A DNA stretch of 64,000 nt from Ensifer adhaerens (GCF_000697965.2 NZ_CP015880.1:3172001-3236000); one strand, 5' to 3'; numbered from the stretch's first letter, positions 43,444 through 52,360 are shown. Notes: a model not told the origin generated them from the letters alone. Made by a program: numbers and translations.

Positions 43444-44481
43444 CTACGCCGGATCGACCGGCAGGTTGTCCTTCAGGAAAATTTCGATGCGGATGCGCTC
43501 CTGCGCCCCGATCACCGAAAGGCCGTCGGCGCGGGCCTTCAGCACCCGGATGGCGCTGCGCACCTCATGGCCGCCGTCCTGATTGAGGAGAGCGTCGAGC
43601 GTGCCGGAAAGAAGTGCCGCGCGGCTGTGCGGCGTCAGTTCATGGGCGATGGCGCAGACAGCCTTTTCGCGACCGGCCTTTTCCAGTGCCGCGATCAGGC
43701 CACGATTGCCGGCGCCGAGACTGTAGATGCCGGCAAGCTCCGGTTGATCGGCGAGAAGGTTGGAGACGAGGCGATCGACCTCGGCCGGATCGTCATGGCC
43801 TTCGACGACGGGCAGCAGCCGGCGGCCAGGCGCACTTTCTGCCATGGCCGCGCCAAAACCTTCGAGACGGTCGCGATGGTCGCGCACCAGCATCGAGCCG
43901 GCTACGATCGCCACCGGGCCGTTTCGGCCACCGAGGAAACGTCCCATCAGGGTGCCGGCGGTCCGGCCGGCGGCAACGTTGTCGACACCGGCGAAATGAT
44001 CGCGCGACGATCCCGGCAGGTCGGAAACCAACGTCACGACGGCGACGCCGTCTTCACGCAGCGCATCTACCGCACTGACGACCTCGGGCGCATCGATCGC
44101 AACGACCGCGACGCCGGCCGGGTCAAGCGCCCGCGCTTTATGAAGGGCTGCAGCCAACGCTTCCGGGTCGAAGGCCGGCACGGAAAAGACCGTGATCGCC
44201 GTGCGCTCGACTGCCGAGCGCGCCTTCGCCGCCTCCACCTCGGCCGCAAGGCCGCGCATGAAGGTGTTGTCGCCCTCCGGCAGGATGAAGACCAGCGGGT
44301 AGATCCGGCTCTTGGCGAGGTTGGCGGCGGCGACGTCGCGCACATAGCCGAGCGCTTCGATGGCGCGCTCGACCTTGTCGCGGGTGACACCACGCACGCC
44401 CGGCCGGTTGTTCAGAACCCGGTCGACGGTCGCGAGGCTGACCCCGGCTCTAGCAGCGATATCGTGAACTGTCGGGCGCAT
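43444..44481 (-). CDS. LacI-family regulator of the xylose locus
   Basis: 345 residues. N-terminal helix-turn-helix TVHDIAARAGVSLATVDRVL and hinge helix YVRDVAAANLAKSR, then a sugar-binding domain. Positioned immediately upstream of xylB, with a 16-bp operator-like palindrome 35 bases before its own start, so it probably regulates xylose use and itself. It differs from the ROK-type XylR of Gram-positives. The inducer is presumed to be xylose or a related sugar. Confidence 0.88.
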   Translation of the reverse strand: MRPTVHDIAARAGVSLATVDRVLNNRPGVRGVTRDKVERAIEALGYVRDVAAANLAKSRIYPLVFILPEGDNTFMRGLAAEVEAAKARSAVERTAITVFSVPAFDPEALAAALHKARALDPAGVAVVAIDAPEVVSAVDALREDGVAVVTLVSDLPGSSRDHFAGVDNVAAGRTAGTLMGRFLGGRNGPVAIVAGSMLVRDHRDRLEGFGAAMAESAPGRRLLPVVEGHDDPAEVDRLVSNLLADQPELAGIYSLGAGNRGLIAALEKAGREKAVCAIAHELTPHSRAALLSGTLDALLNQDGGHEVRSAIRVLKARADGLSVIGAQERIRIEIFLKDNLPVDPA

Positions 44482-44515
44482 GTTTTCCTCCGGGTTCTGC
44501 CTTTAGAGGAATTTC

Positions 44516-44531
44516 TGATGTACGTAAATCA
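44516..44531. promoter_or_regulatory. LacI-type operator upstream of the xylose regulator
   Basis: TGATGTACGTAAATCA is a 16-bp palindrome with a central CG and one mispaired position, typical of LacI-family operators. It stands 35 bases upstream of the regulator gene start and is probably its own operator, also controlling xylB. Confidence 0.6.
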
Positions 44532-44626
44532 AAAATCCGCAAGACGTGAAAAACGGAGCGCCGCACGGCTGTCCGGAGACAGGGGATTCGACACCTTAAA
44601 TATTTGATTCAGATAGAGTTTTCGAC

Positions 44627-45742
44627 CTAGGAAAGGCGCTTGCTGAAGGTATCGGTAAAGACAACCTCGCCATGGCTCTGTCCAGCCTCCGCCAGCGCCA
44701 CGTCCATGAAGCCATCGGTAACGCGCACGACGCCAAAGCCGCCCATGTAAGCGGCCTTCGGCTTGATGAGATCGAGCCCGCCCTGCCGGTAGATCATTGC
44801 GGTTTCGTGCTGATGCCCGTGGAACAGGCCTATGACGTTGCTGCCTTTGACGGTGTCGAGCAGCGCCTGGCGCTGAGGGATGCTCCACCAATGCGGAGCG
44901 CCGTCGCCTTCGTCGTCGAAAGTCCTGGCCTTCGCATCCCAGACCTCCGTCGAAAAGGCGTCCCAGCCGTAGTGCTGGAAGAGGATCACCGGCCGGCCGT
45001 CGGCGGCATAGGACGCCAGATCCTGTTTCAGCCAGGGCAGCGCATTGACCGCACCCTTGGTCTCGTCGCCGCCGAAGCGCTGCAACTGCACCAGATGCAG
45101 CCCGCCCCAGTCCCAGGAATAGCAATCCGACAGCGGATCGTAGTTGGTGACCGGCACCGGAGGCTTGTAGAACACCGACTGGCGGTGGTTGAACTCAACA
45201 TAGTCGCGCAGTTCGCGGCGATACCAGTCGACATGCGGCGGGGGCCCATCCTGGTCGAGGTCGTGGTTGCCGAGGCCGACATAGACGGGCATGTGGACGT
45301 GGTCGGGTCCCGCCCCTTCCTGGTAGCGACTTGAAAATTGCTGCAACTGCCGCCCCTCGCGCGGCTGGCGCACCTGGCCGCCGCCGTCATCGGTGAGATC
45401 GCCGCCGAGCACCAGGCCGAGCGGCTTGCCGATCTCTCGCCCGGCGCTTGCAAGCCCGCTCGGCTTGCCGGCAACCGTCTCCGGCCAGCGCATGGCGTGC
45501 ACGGCATTCAGCGCCGCGACGTGGCGCAGCAGATTTGCGTCCGTCTTGCCTTCGGCCGCGCAGTTGGGAGCAAGCCCTTCGATTGAAACGAGGCAGGCAT
45601 GGATATCGTTGGAAAACAGGAATGTCGCGTCGATGGCCGGGACTGCGGCGCGGCTTCGGGAGGCAGCAAGCGCTGCCCCGAGACCGGCAAGGCCCGCAAC
45701 GAATGATCGCCTGGATATGCCGTCAGAACCCGATCGCCGCAT
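44627..45742 (-). CDS. Tat-exported calcineurin-like metallophosphoesterase
   Basis: 371 residues. Twin-arginine signal SRRSFVAGLAGLGAALAA at the N-terminus. Metal-site motifs: FSNDIHA, GLVLGGDLTDDGG, VGLGNHDLDQD, FQHYGWD and GLFHGHQHE. The order and spacing fit periplasmic calcineurin-like phosphoesterases. GAGGGGGAG precedes the ATG. Substrate unknown; a cyclic nucleotide, a phosphodiester or a lipid phosphate are all possible. It lies after emrB on the same strand with an 89-base gap but does not look functionally linked. Confidence 0.85.
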   Translation of the reverse strand: MRRSGSDGISRRSFVAGLAGLGAALAASRSRAAVPAIDATFLFSNDIHACLVSIEGLAPNCAAEGKTDANLLRHVAALNAVHAMRWPETVAGKPSGLASAGREIGKPLGLVLGGDLTDDGGGQVRQPREGRQLQQFSSRYQEGAGPDHVHMPVYVGLGNHDLDQDGPPPHVDWYRRELRDYVEFNHRQSVFYKPPVPVTNYDPLSDCYSWDWGGLHLVQLQRFGGDETKGAVNALPWLKQDLASYAADGRPVILFQHYGWDAFSTEVWDAKARTFDDEGDGAPHWWSIPQRQALLDTVKGSNVIGLFHGHQHETAMIYRQGGLDLIKPKAAYMGGFGVVRVTDGFMDVALAEAGQSHGEVVFTDTFSKRLS

Positions 45743-45831
45743 GCCGCTCCCCCTCTCACACTTGGGACAGAAGTGTGCCGCAAGGCTCGGCTCGCGTAAA
45801 CCGAGAGTCGCGTCCTGCTTAAGAGGGGGAG

Positions 45832-47421
45832 CTAGTGACCGCCGCCGCTAGGGCCGACGCCCTCGGGCTTCTTGATCATCATGACGCCGAGGATCAGCGA
45901 CAGGAACAGCACCGTCAGCAGCATGAAAATGTCGCCGAAGGACAGGATGATCGCCTGCTTCTGCGCCATGCCCGCAAGCTGCTTGATCGCGATCGTCGTG
46001 CCGTCGAGACCATGAGCGTTGAAGTTGGCGGCCATGTTGTTGAAGCGTTCCATGGCTTCCGGGTTACCCCACTGGATATGCTCGGCAAGGCGGGCATAGT
46101 GGAAGTCCTGGCGCTGGGTCAGGATCGTGTTGATAACCGCAAGCCCCACCGCGCCGCCGAGGTTACGGGTCAGGTTGAACAGGCCCGAGGCGCCGCGCAT
46201 GCGCGCCGGCGGCATGGTGCCGAGCGCGATGTTGTTGATCGGCACCATGCACAGCATCAGCCCGACGCCGCGCAGGATCTGCGGGATGAACAGCTCGTAG
46301 AAGTCCCAGTCGGCCGTCAGGTGCCCCATGATCCAGGTGCCGCTGGCAAAGCTGGTGAAGCCGATCGTCATCAGCACGCGCGGATCGAGCTTACCCGAGA
46401 GAATACCCGCAACCGGCGCCGTGAAGAACATGGCGAGGCCCGAGACGAACATGGTCTCGCCGATCATCAGCGAGTCGTAGCCGCGGATACGGCCGAGATA
46501 GAGCGGATAGAGATAAGTGAGACCATAAAGGCCGATGCCCATGACGAAGGAGAACATCGAGCCGAAGGCGAAGTTTCGGTTGGCAAAGGCCCTGAGGTCG
46601 ACGACCGGGAACTCCACCTTGAAGGCGCGGTAGAAGAACACGATGGCGGCAATCGCCGAAGCGACGGCACCGATGACAATGTGCTCGTCGTTGAACCAGT
46701 CGTTGGTGTTGCCCTCTTCCAGCACGTATTCGAGCGCGCCGAGGAAGATCGCCATCGAGGCGAGACCCCACCAGTCGAACTTCTTGAGCAGGCCAAGCTC
46801 CGGCTTGTCGAAGTCGATGAAGGTCCAGGTGAGCGTCGCAACGATGATGCCGGGAATGACGTTGACGAGGAACAGCCAGTGCCAGGAGAAGGCGTGGCTA
46901 AGATAGCCGCCGACCGTCGGACCGATGGTCGGGGCAAGCGTGGCGATCAGGCCGATGATCGGCGAGACGATGTTGCGCTTCGACGGCGGGAAGATGGTGA
47001 AGGCGGCCGCAAAGACCGACGGGATCATGCCGCCGCCGATGAAGCCCTGGATCGCGCGATAGACGATCATCTGGTCGATGTTCGTCGCGGTCGCGGCAAG
47101 CGCGCTTGCCGCGGTGAAGCCCGCCGCCGAAACCGAGAACAGCACACGCGTCGAGACGATGCGCGCCAGCGTGCCCGAGAGCGGGATCATGATGACTTCG
47201 GCAATGAGATAGGAGGTCTGCACCCAGCCGATCTCGTCGGAACCGGCCGAAAGGCCGGCCTGGATCTCGGCAAGCGAGGCCGAGACGATCTGGATGTCGA
47301 GGATGGCCATGAACATGCCGACGACCATGGCGAAGAAGGCGATCAGCCTCTTCGGGTCCATATGTTCCTCGACCTTCGGTGCGGCGGCCGCCACCGAGCC
47401 TGCTGTTGCCGTTGCGGCCAT
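45832..47421 (-). CDS. emrB: DHA2-family multidrug efflux transporter EmrB
   Basis: 529 residues from the ATG at 47421, with AGGAG nine bases upstream. Fourteen membrane segments of the DHA2 drug:proton antiporter family; motif A-like LSGTLARIVSTR, motif C-like PTIGPTVGGYLS and an early acidic residue in MFMAILDIQIVSASL. It works with the EmrA adaptor and an outer membrane channel. In S. meliloti the homologous emrAB genes respond to plant flavonoids, which makes a plant-signal role likely here. Confidence 0.93.
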   Translation of the reverse strand: MAATATAGSVAAAAPKVEEHMDPKRLIAFFAMVVGMFMAILDIQIVSASLAEIQAGLSAGSDEIGWVQTSYLIAEVIMIPLSGTLARIVSTRVLFSVSAAGFTAASALAATATNIDQMIVYRAIQGFIGGGMIPSVFAAAFTIFPPSKRNIVSPIIGLIATLAPTIGPTVGGYLSHAFSWHWLFLVNVIPGIIVATLTWTFIDFDKPELGLLKKFDWWGLASMAIFLGALEYVLEEGNTNDWFNDEHIVIGAVASAIAAIVFFYRAFKVEFPVVDLRAFANRNFAFGSMFSFVMGIGLYGLTYLYPLYLGRIRGYDSLMIGETMFVSGLAMFFTAPVAGILSGKLDPRVLMTIGFTSFASGTWIMGHLTADWDFYELFIPQILRGVGLMLCMVPINNIALGTMPPARMRGASGLFNLTRNLGGAVGLAVINTILTQRQDFHYARLAEHIQWGNPEAMERFNNMAANFNAHGLDGTTIAIKQLAGMAQKQAIILSFGDIFMLLTVLFLSLILGVMMIKKPEGVGPSGGGH

Positions 47422-47535
47422 CTCAGCCACTCCTTGCATGGGCGCGCTTGGGCGCCAGCGTTCTGGACATGCGCGTTTCGCCGCGCCGGCGTTCCGGACT
47501 TCACCGCGCTCCGTAGCGCCGGGGTCTCGACAAAA

Positions 47536-47555
47536 GGCGCGCCCAAGGGCGCGCC
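47536..47555 (-). terminator. Hairpin between emrA and emrB
   Basis: GGCGCGCC (47536-47543) pairs with GGCGCGCC (47548-47555), and on the minus strand TTTTGTCG follows. This looks like an intrinsic terminator or attenuator 15 bases after the emrA stop, which would lower emrB expression relative to emrA. The gap 47422-47569 holds no gene. Confidence 0.55.
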
Positions 47556-47569
47556 GGCATTTCGTCCGC

Positions 47570-48781
47570 TTACTTGGTCGCGGCAACCTTGGTCTGATCC
47601 GGCGCTGTGCGCGTGTCGACGTCGACGACAACGCTCAAGCCCGCACGCAGGTGACCTTCAGCCAGCACGTCGGCCGGCAGGGTGATGCGCACCGGCACGC
47701 GCTGGATCACCTTGGTGAAGTTGCCGGTGGCGTTTTCCGCCGGCAGCAGCGAGAAGACCGAGCCGGAGGCCGGGGAGATCGAGGCGACAGTGCCTTCGAT
47801 CGCATGATCCTCATAGGCGTCGACATGCACCTTCACCTTGGAGCCCGGCACCAGATGGGCGATCTGGGTCTCCTTGAAGTTGGCGTCGATATAGAGCTGG
47901 TCGACCGGAACCAGGGCGGCAAGCCGCTGGCCGGCCGACACGAGGTCGCCGACCTGCACCGCGACGTTGCCGACGATGCCGTCATAGGGCGCCTTCAGCA
48001 CGGTGAAGCCGAGGTCGCGGTTGGCCTTGTCGCGCGCAAGCTCCAGCGAACGGATCTCGCTTTCGGCTTCCGTGCGCTGCGCTTCGAGAACGGTGATGCT
48101 GGCGTTGGCAGCGGCGATGTTGGCATCGGCACCGGCAAGGTTTGCCCGTGCCTGGTCGAGCGCCACATCGGCGTTATCGAGCGAAGCGACGGTGCCAACG
48201 GCCTTGGACTGGAGGTCGCTCGCGCGCTTCTGCGCGAGTTCGGCGCCGCGCACCGTCGCTTCGAGAGCCTTCTTCTGCGCTTCGGTCTGGGCAAGGCTCG
48301 CCTTGGCGCCGGCGATCTGCGCATCGAAGCGGCTGAGCGCAAGCTTCTGGGTGGCAATCTTCGCCTCGGCCTGCTCGGCGGCGATGCGGTAGTCGCCGTC
48401 ATCGAGCGTGACCAGCGGGTCGCCGGCCTTCACCTTCTGGTTGGCGACGGCGTCGACCTTGGCGACATAACCGGAAACCTTCGGCGAAATCGTCGCGATG
48501 TCGCCTTCGATATAGGCGTCATCGGTCGAGATCATGAAGCGGCCATTGGTCCACCAGTCGTAGCCATACCAGGCACCAGCAGCCAGAAGCGCCAGGCCGA
48601 GTACGGGAAGGATGGGCTTGCGCGCCTTCTTCTGCGGCGCGGCGGCTTCCTTTGCCGGAGCCGGCGCGACCGCCTGCTCCGCAGCGGGCGCCTTCGCCTC
48701 AAGCGCGGTTTCCTGCTGCACTTCGAAAGTCTCGTCGACGGGACGGACGCGGGCAGCGCTGGACGTGTTGGATGCGGACAT
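47570..48781 (-). CDS. emrA: Membrane fusion adaptor EmrA (HlyD family)
   Basis: 403 residues. A Pro/Ala-rich cytoplasmic N-terminus, a single membrane anchor (PILPVLGLALLAAGAWYGYDW), then a barrel-sandwich/lipoyl domain (STDDAYIEGDIATISPKVSGYV), a long coiled-coil hairpin rich in Ala, Glu and Lys, and the return lipoyl half VLKAPYDGIVGN. It bridges EmrB to an outer membrane TolC-like channel. First gene of the emrAB operon, divergent from the TetR gene across 158 bases holding two operators. Confidence 0.93.
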   Translation of the reverse strand: MSASNTSSAARVRPVDETFEVQQETALEAKAPAAEQAVAPAPAKEAAAPQKKARKPILPVLGLALLAAGAWYGYDWWTNGRFMISTDDAYIEGDIATISPKVSGYVAKVDAVANQKVKAGDPLVTLDDGDYRIAAEQAEAKIATQKLALSRFDAQIAGAKASLAQTEAQKKALEATVRGAELAQKRASDLQSKAVGTVASLDNADVALDQARANLAGADANIAAANASITVLEAQRTEAESEIRSLELARDKANRDLGFTVLKAPYDGIVGNVAVQVGDLVSAGQRLAALVPVDQLYIDANFKETQIAHLVPGSKVKVHVDAYEDHAIEGTVASISPASGSVFSLLPAENATGNFTKVIQRVPVRITLPADVLAEGHLRAGLSVVVDVDTRTAPDQTKVAATK

Positions 48782-48817
48782 TGGGCACCGGCCTGGTTAA
48801 GGATTGCTGAACGAACT

Positions 48818-48831
48818 GAACCGTTCGGTTC
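48818..48831. promoter_or_regulatory. EmrR operator candidate 1
   Basis: GAACCGTTCGGTTC, six-base arms with a TT centre, lies 37 bases upstream of the emrA start. It shares the GAACC/GGTTC half-sites with the second palindrome, as expected for a TetR dimer. Confidence 0.65.
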
Positions 48832-48877
48832 GATTGGAACTTGACATAGGCCCTTTCTGGTCGCATATCAAGAGGAA

Positions 48878-48897
48878 ATCGAACCGCGTGGTTCGAT
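48878..48897. promoter_or_regulatory. EmrR operator candidate 2
   Basis: ATCGAACCGCGTGGTTCGAT has perfect eight-base arms and a four-base centre, 43 bases upstream of the emrR start. It is probably the site of TetR autorepression and joint control of emrAB. Confidence 0.7.
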
Positions 48898-48939
48898 GAC
48901 TTAAATTTAATATGAGCAGGGCGGAAACAAGCGACCATC

Positions 48940-49644
48940 ATGAGCGAGGCAAAGAACGGAACCCAGGACGTCATGCAGCCGGCAGCCGGCATGGATGAGG
49001 ATCTCTGTTCGGGTGGCGGCCGTCACGCCGCCGGCGAGGATCCAGCCAAGCGTGAACAGATCCTCGAAGGCGCGCGACGCGCGTTCCTGAGCCAAGGTTT
49101 CGATGCCGCCAGCATGAACGACATCACCCGCGAGGCGGGCGTCTCCAAGGGCACGCTCTACGTCTATTTCGAGAACAAGGAAGACTTGTTCAAGGCGCTG
49201 ATCATCAAGGGCAAGACCCGGGTGGTCCAGACCGCCAAGCACGCGCTCAACGATCACGACGACGTCGAAGAATCACTCTACGATTTCGGCGTGACGCTGA
49301 CGACGAGCATGACGGCGGAAGAGACGATCCGCTCCATGCGCATGGTGATCGGGGTGATCGACCGCATGCCGCATCTGGCCGAGCGCTTCTTCAGCGAAGC
49401 ACCGGAGAACGGCTACACTGTGCTCAAGGCCTATCTCGACCGGCAGGTCCCGACCGGCGTGCTCGACATCGACAACACAGAAATGGCCGCCCGCCAGTTT
49501 ATCGAGATGGCCCAAGCCGGCCTCTTCAAGCACCGGCTTTTCGGCGGCATGTGTTCGGCACCGCCGAAAGAACAGATCGAGGCGACGGTGACCGCCGCCG
49601 TCCGCGTCTTCATGTCCGCCTACGGTCCGAAGAAGAAGAAATAG
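48940..49644 (+). CDS. emrR: TetR-family regulator of emrAB
   Basis: 234 residues. A 40-residue N-terminal extension containing CSGGG precedes the TetR helix-turn-helix (REQILEGARRAFLSQGFDAA, then DITREAGVSKGTLYVYFENKEDLF), followed by an all-helical ligand domain. Divergent from emrA with two shared palindromes. It matches the S. meliloti EmrR, a TetR-type regulator despite sharing a name with the E. coli MarR-type protein. Expected ligands are flavonoids or drugs. Confidence 0.9.
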   Translation: MSEAKNGTQDVMQPAAGMDEDLCSGGGRHAAGEDPAKREQILEGARRAFLSQGFDAASMNDITREAGVSKGTLYVYFENKEDLFKALIIKGKTRVVQTAKHALNDHDDVEESLYDFGVTLTTSMTAEETIRSMRMVIGVIDRMPHLAERFFSEAPENGYTVLKAYLDRQVPTGVLDIDNTEMAARQFIEMAQAGLFKHRLFGGMCSAPPKEQIEATVTAAVRVFMSAYGPKKKK

Positions 49645-49755
49645 GCGGACTGACGCCGAACCTCCTTCAGCCCTCCTGCGTTTCAATCGAGCAATTTCGA
49701 TCAAGCGCGCCTTCAGCCGAGCCCCTATCAAAAGGGCGTTGCCAGGGGAGTGAAG

Positions 49756-50595
49756 ATGAGTGCCATCGGACGGGCGGTCTGGTTCATCGAGAGCCATTTC
49801 GCAAAAGAGATATCGCTGGATGAAATCGCCGGGGCCGCGGGCCTTTCGCGCTTCCATCTTTCGCGCGTTTTCGGGCTGGTCACCGGCCGCTCGATCACCG
49901 CCTATATCCGCGGACGGCGTCTCAGCGATGCCGCCAGCGCGCTTGCCGATGGCTCCATCAGCATTCTCTCGGTGGCACTCGATGCGGGTTACAGCTCGCA
50001 CGAGGCTTTCACCCGTGCCTTTCGCGACCAGTTCGGCGTGACACCCGAAACGGTTCGCAAGCAAAGGCACATTCGAAACATCGAGCTGATGGAGCCTTTA
50101 AGAATGGACGATACCCGCCTTCTCAAGATCGACCCGCCCCGCTTCGAAGACAGCCCGCCATTGCTTCTGGCGGGCCTTTCGGAAACCTACACCTACGGCC
50201 GCACCGAAGGCATCCCGTCGCTCTGGCAACGGTTCAATCGCCATTTCGGCGCGATACCCGGACAGAGAGGCGACATCGCCTACGGTGTGTGCACCGACAG
50301 CAACGGCGAGGCTGGCACCTTCCGCTACATGGCGGCAGCCGAAATCAGTGACGCCGACGACCTGGCGGAAGGCTTTTCGACGCTACGGCTGCCGAAGCAG
50401 CGCTACGCCGTCTTTCTGCATCGCGGGCACATCTCCGCGATCGCCAAAACCGCCGACTACGTCTTCGGCACATGGCTGCCCGAATCCGGACTGCAGCATG
50501 GAGAAACGCCCGACCTCATCGAACGCTATGATGCGCGCTTTGACCCGCATTCGGGCATGGGCGTGGTCGAAATGTGGATTCCTGTCAAATCGTAA
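49756..50595 (+). CDS. AraC-family regulator with GyrI-like ligand domain (Rob-like)
   Basis: 279 residues from the ATG at 49756, with GGGGAG upstream; a GTG two codons earlier is possible. The order is unusual for AraC but like E. coli Rob: DNA-binding helix-turn-helix pair first (LDEIAGAAGLSRFHLSRVF, then VALDAGYSSHEAFTRAFRDQFGVTP), GyrI-like small-molecule domain second (PPLLLAGLSETYTYGRTEGI, ending GVVEMWIPVKS). Such proteins sense hydrophobic compounds and often control efflux. It follows emrR by 111 bases and may take part in the same stress response. Confidence 0.9.
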   Translation: MSAIGRAVWFIESHFAKEISLDEIAGAAGLSRFHLSRVFGLVTGRSITAYIRGRRLSDAASALADGSISILSVALDAGYSSHEAFTRAFRDQFGVTPETVRKQRHIRNIELMEPLRMDDTRLLKIDPPRFEDSPPLLLAGLSETYTYGRTEGIPSLWQRFNRHFGAIPGQRGDIAYGVCTDSNGEAGTFRYMAAAEISDADDLAEGFSTLRLPKQRYAVFLHRGHISAIAKTADYVFGTWLPESGLQHGETPDLIERYDARFDPHSGMGVVEMWIPVKS

Positions 50596-50601
50596 ACGGT
50601 A

Positions 50602-50631
50602 AAGCGCCGCTGCAATCGGGCAGCGGCGCTT
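50602..50631 (+). terminator. Terminator after the AraC gene
   Basis: AAGCGCCGCTGC (50602-50613) pairs perfectly with GCAGCGGCGCTT (50620-50631) across a six-base loop; TGTCTCTTCC follows. Seven bases past the stop codon. Confidence 0.7.
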
Positions 50632-50692
50632 GTCTCTTCCGCAATGTTTCTTAAATACTTTCGGCGATTCTTGCGCGTCGACGCGCCATCCC

Positions 50693-50731
50693 CCACAGCG
50701 CCGCGCGTCCATCGGACGCGCGGCGCTGTGG
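50693..50731 (+). promoter_or_regulatory. Perfect 18-bp hairpin in the terC leader
   Basis: CCACAGCGCCGCGCGTCC (50693-50710) pairs perfectly with 50714-50731 around the three-base loop ATC. No T-run follows on either strand, and the ATG of terC is 33 bases downstream. Another self-complementary stretch GCGCGTCGACGCGC lies at 50673-50686. Such stable structures could block or regulate expression of terC, or be the tail of a repeat element. Confidence 0.6.
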
Positions 50732-50764
50732 AACTTATGAAGTGCTGAAAGAGAAAGATCGCCG

Positions 50765-51514
50765 ATGCAGGATATCCTGTTGCTTGCTCAAGACCCCGCC
50801 GCCTGGGTCGCCCTCGTCACCCTGGTCGTCATGGAGGTGGTTCTCGGCATCGACAACCTGATCTTCATCTCGATCCTCACCAACAAGCTGCCTGTCGAGC
50901 ATCGCGAAAAGGCCCGGCGCATCGGTATCGCCCTTGCCCTCGTCATGCGCCTTGCGCTGCTCGGCACGGTTGCCTGGATCGTCAAGCTGACGACGCCGGT
51001 GTTCGAGGCCTTCGGCCACGGCTTCTCCTGGAAGGACATGATCCTCATTGCCGGCGGCCTGTTCCTCGTCTGGAAGGCGACCAAGGAAATCCACCACAAT
51101 GTCGATCCGGCCGATCACGGCGAGGACTTCATCGCCTCCTCGGCGATCAACAGCTTCGGCGCCGCGATCGCCCAGATCCTTTTGCTCGACCTCGTCTTCT
51201 CCGTCGACAGCATCATCACCGCCGTCGGCATGACACCGCACCTGCCGATCATGGTCATCGCCGTCATCGCCGCCGTCACGGTCATGCTCGTTGCAGCCAA
51301 CCCGCTCGCCAACTTCATCGAGAAGAACCCGACGATCGTCATGCTGGCGCTCGCCTTCCTGCTGATGATCGGCACGACACTGATCGCCGAAGGCATGGGC
51401 CTGCATGTGCCGAAGGGTTACATCTACGCCGCCATGGCCTTCTCGGCGCTCGTCGAAATCCTCAACATGGTCGCGCGCAATGCGCGCCTGAGGAAGGCCG
51501 GAAAGCTCGACTGA
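50765..51514 (+). CDS. TerC-family integral membrane protein
   Basis: 249 residues with about seven membrane segments. TerC signature features: [22 protein letters not shown] with the acidic residue in the membrane, and [19 protein letters not shown]. In several bacteria TerC/Alx proteins export manganese during protein secretion. The ATG has GAAAGAGAAAG upstream. It is transcribed alone between two terminators, behind a strong hairpin. I did not find the Mn-sensing yybP-ykoY riboswitch pattern in front of it. Confidence 0.9.
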   Translation: MQDILLLAQDPAAWVALVTLVVMEVVLGIDNLIFISILTNKLPVEHREKARRIGIALALVMRLALLGTVAWIVKLTTPVFEAFGHGFSWKDMILIAGGLFLVWKATKEIHHNVDPADHGEDFIASSAINSFGAAIAQILLLDLVFSVDSIITAVGMTPHLPIMVIAVIAAVTVMLVAANPLANFIEKNPTIVMLALAFLLMIGTTLIAEGMGLHVPKGYIYAAMAFSALVEILNMVARNARLRKAGKLD

Positions 51515-51546
51515 CGCGCCGGGCCGAAAACAATCCCGTCATGAGA

Positions 51547-51573
51547 AGGGCCCGCATCCAAGATGCGGGCCTT
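51547..51573 (+). terminator. Terminator of terC
   Basis: GGCCCGCAT (51549-51557) pairs with ATGCGGGCC (51563-51571), extended by A-T and G-T pairs, followed by TTCTGCTT. It lies 33 bases after the terC stop. The remaining gap to 51753 holds no gene. Confidence 0.75.
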
Positions 51574-51753
51574 CTGCTTGCGGGAGTTCTGGAAGACGCG
51601 GAGGCTGGCTGACCGGCCGTCAACCGCGAGCCATCGGCGGCAAGACAAACGGGGTCGTTTCCTCTTTCCGCCAAGCTTGCCGGGGCCAGTCCCCACGCCT
51701 TCTGGTTGGACAACGCATCTCCTCAGGAAACGTTCCGATCCGGTTTCAGCCGC

Positions 51754-52134
51754 TCAAACATCCGGGCGATGGCCGACCTCGACCAGAATGTTGCCGGGTA
51801 TCACTACGTAGAAAACATAGGCGCCGTGCCGATCGGCAGGCGGGATCACCTGGGCGCCGGATCCAAGCACCCGCTGATAGGCATCGTCGACGTCGGCCCG
51901 CACCGGCAGCAAAAAGCCTATGTGGTAGGTCTGGGTCCCGAGGCTGACCTGGTCGCCGCCGCCGAGCGCAGTGATCGGCGGGCTGACGACGAGCACCAGG
52001 CCGGAACCGTCCGTCAGGCGGAAAAAGGCATCCTTGCCGCGTTTTTCGACCAGCGTCAGGCCGAAATGATCGATGAGGAAGGACGCCGTTTCGGCAACGA
52101 CAGGGCTATAGAGGTCGATATGGTTCAGTCGCAT
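51754..52134 (-). CDS. VOC-superfamily protein
   Basis: 126 residues, with GGAGA before the ATG. MRLNHIDLYSPVVAETASFL, LGTQTYHIGFLLP and VIPGNILVEVGHRP show the repeated beta-alpha-beta-beta-beta units of VOC proteins; His5 and Glu121 are candidate metal ligands. Encoded downstream of an ArsR gene on the same strand, 226 bases away, so it may be the regulated target. Substrate unknown. The gap 52135-52360 holds no recognisable gene. Confidence 0.8.
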   Translation of the reverse strand: MRLNHIDLYSPVVAETASFLIDHFGLTLVEKRGKDAFFRLTDGSGLVLVVSPPITALGGGDQVSLGTQTYHIGFLLPVRADVDDAYQRVLGSGAQVIPPADRHGAYVFYVVIPGNILVEVGHRPDV

Positions 52135-52360
52135 GTTTACAGTCTCCGTGTTCGAGAAACGCGGCGGACTGCGTCGATTGCATACACCCCGCCGCGGACC
52201 GATGCGATTGCATCGGAACCACGTCGCGGGTTCGAACGGGACGTTCGAGCAGAGCTTCGTTTAGAAAACCGAAGGGACCGGGCTTACCATATCCGGTCCT
52301 GCCTTTTTCGACGTCCCCTGCTTAGCGCAGAACGGCCAAGGACGGAAGACGGGCCGGCGA

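Noticed and set aside
45835-47685. 616-codon plus-strand open frame
   Set aside because: Antisense shadow of emrB, with low-complexity His/Arg/Asp/Glu-rich sequence.
50632-50764. Manganese riboswitch (yybP-ykoY type) before terC
   Set aside because: Only a perfect simple hairpin is present; I could not find the paired internal-loop elements of that riboswitch.
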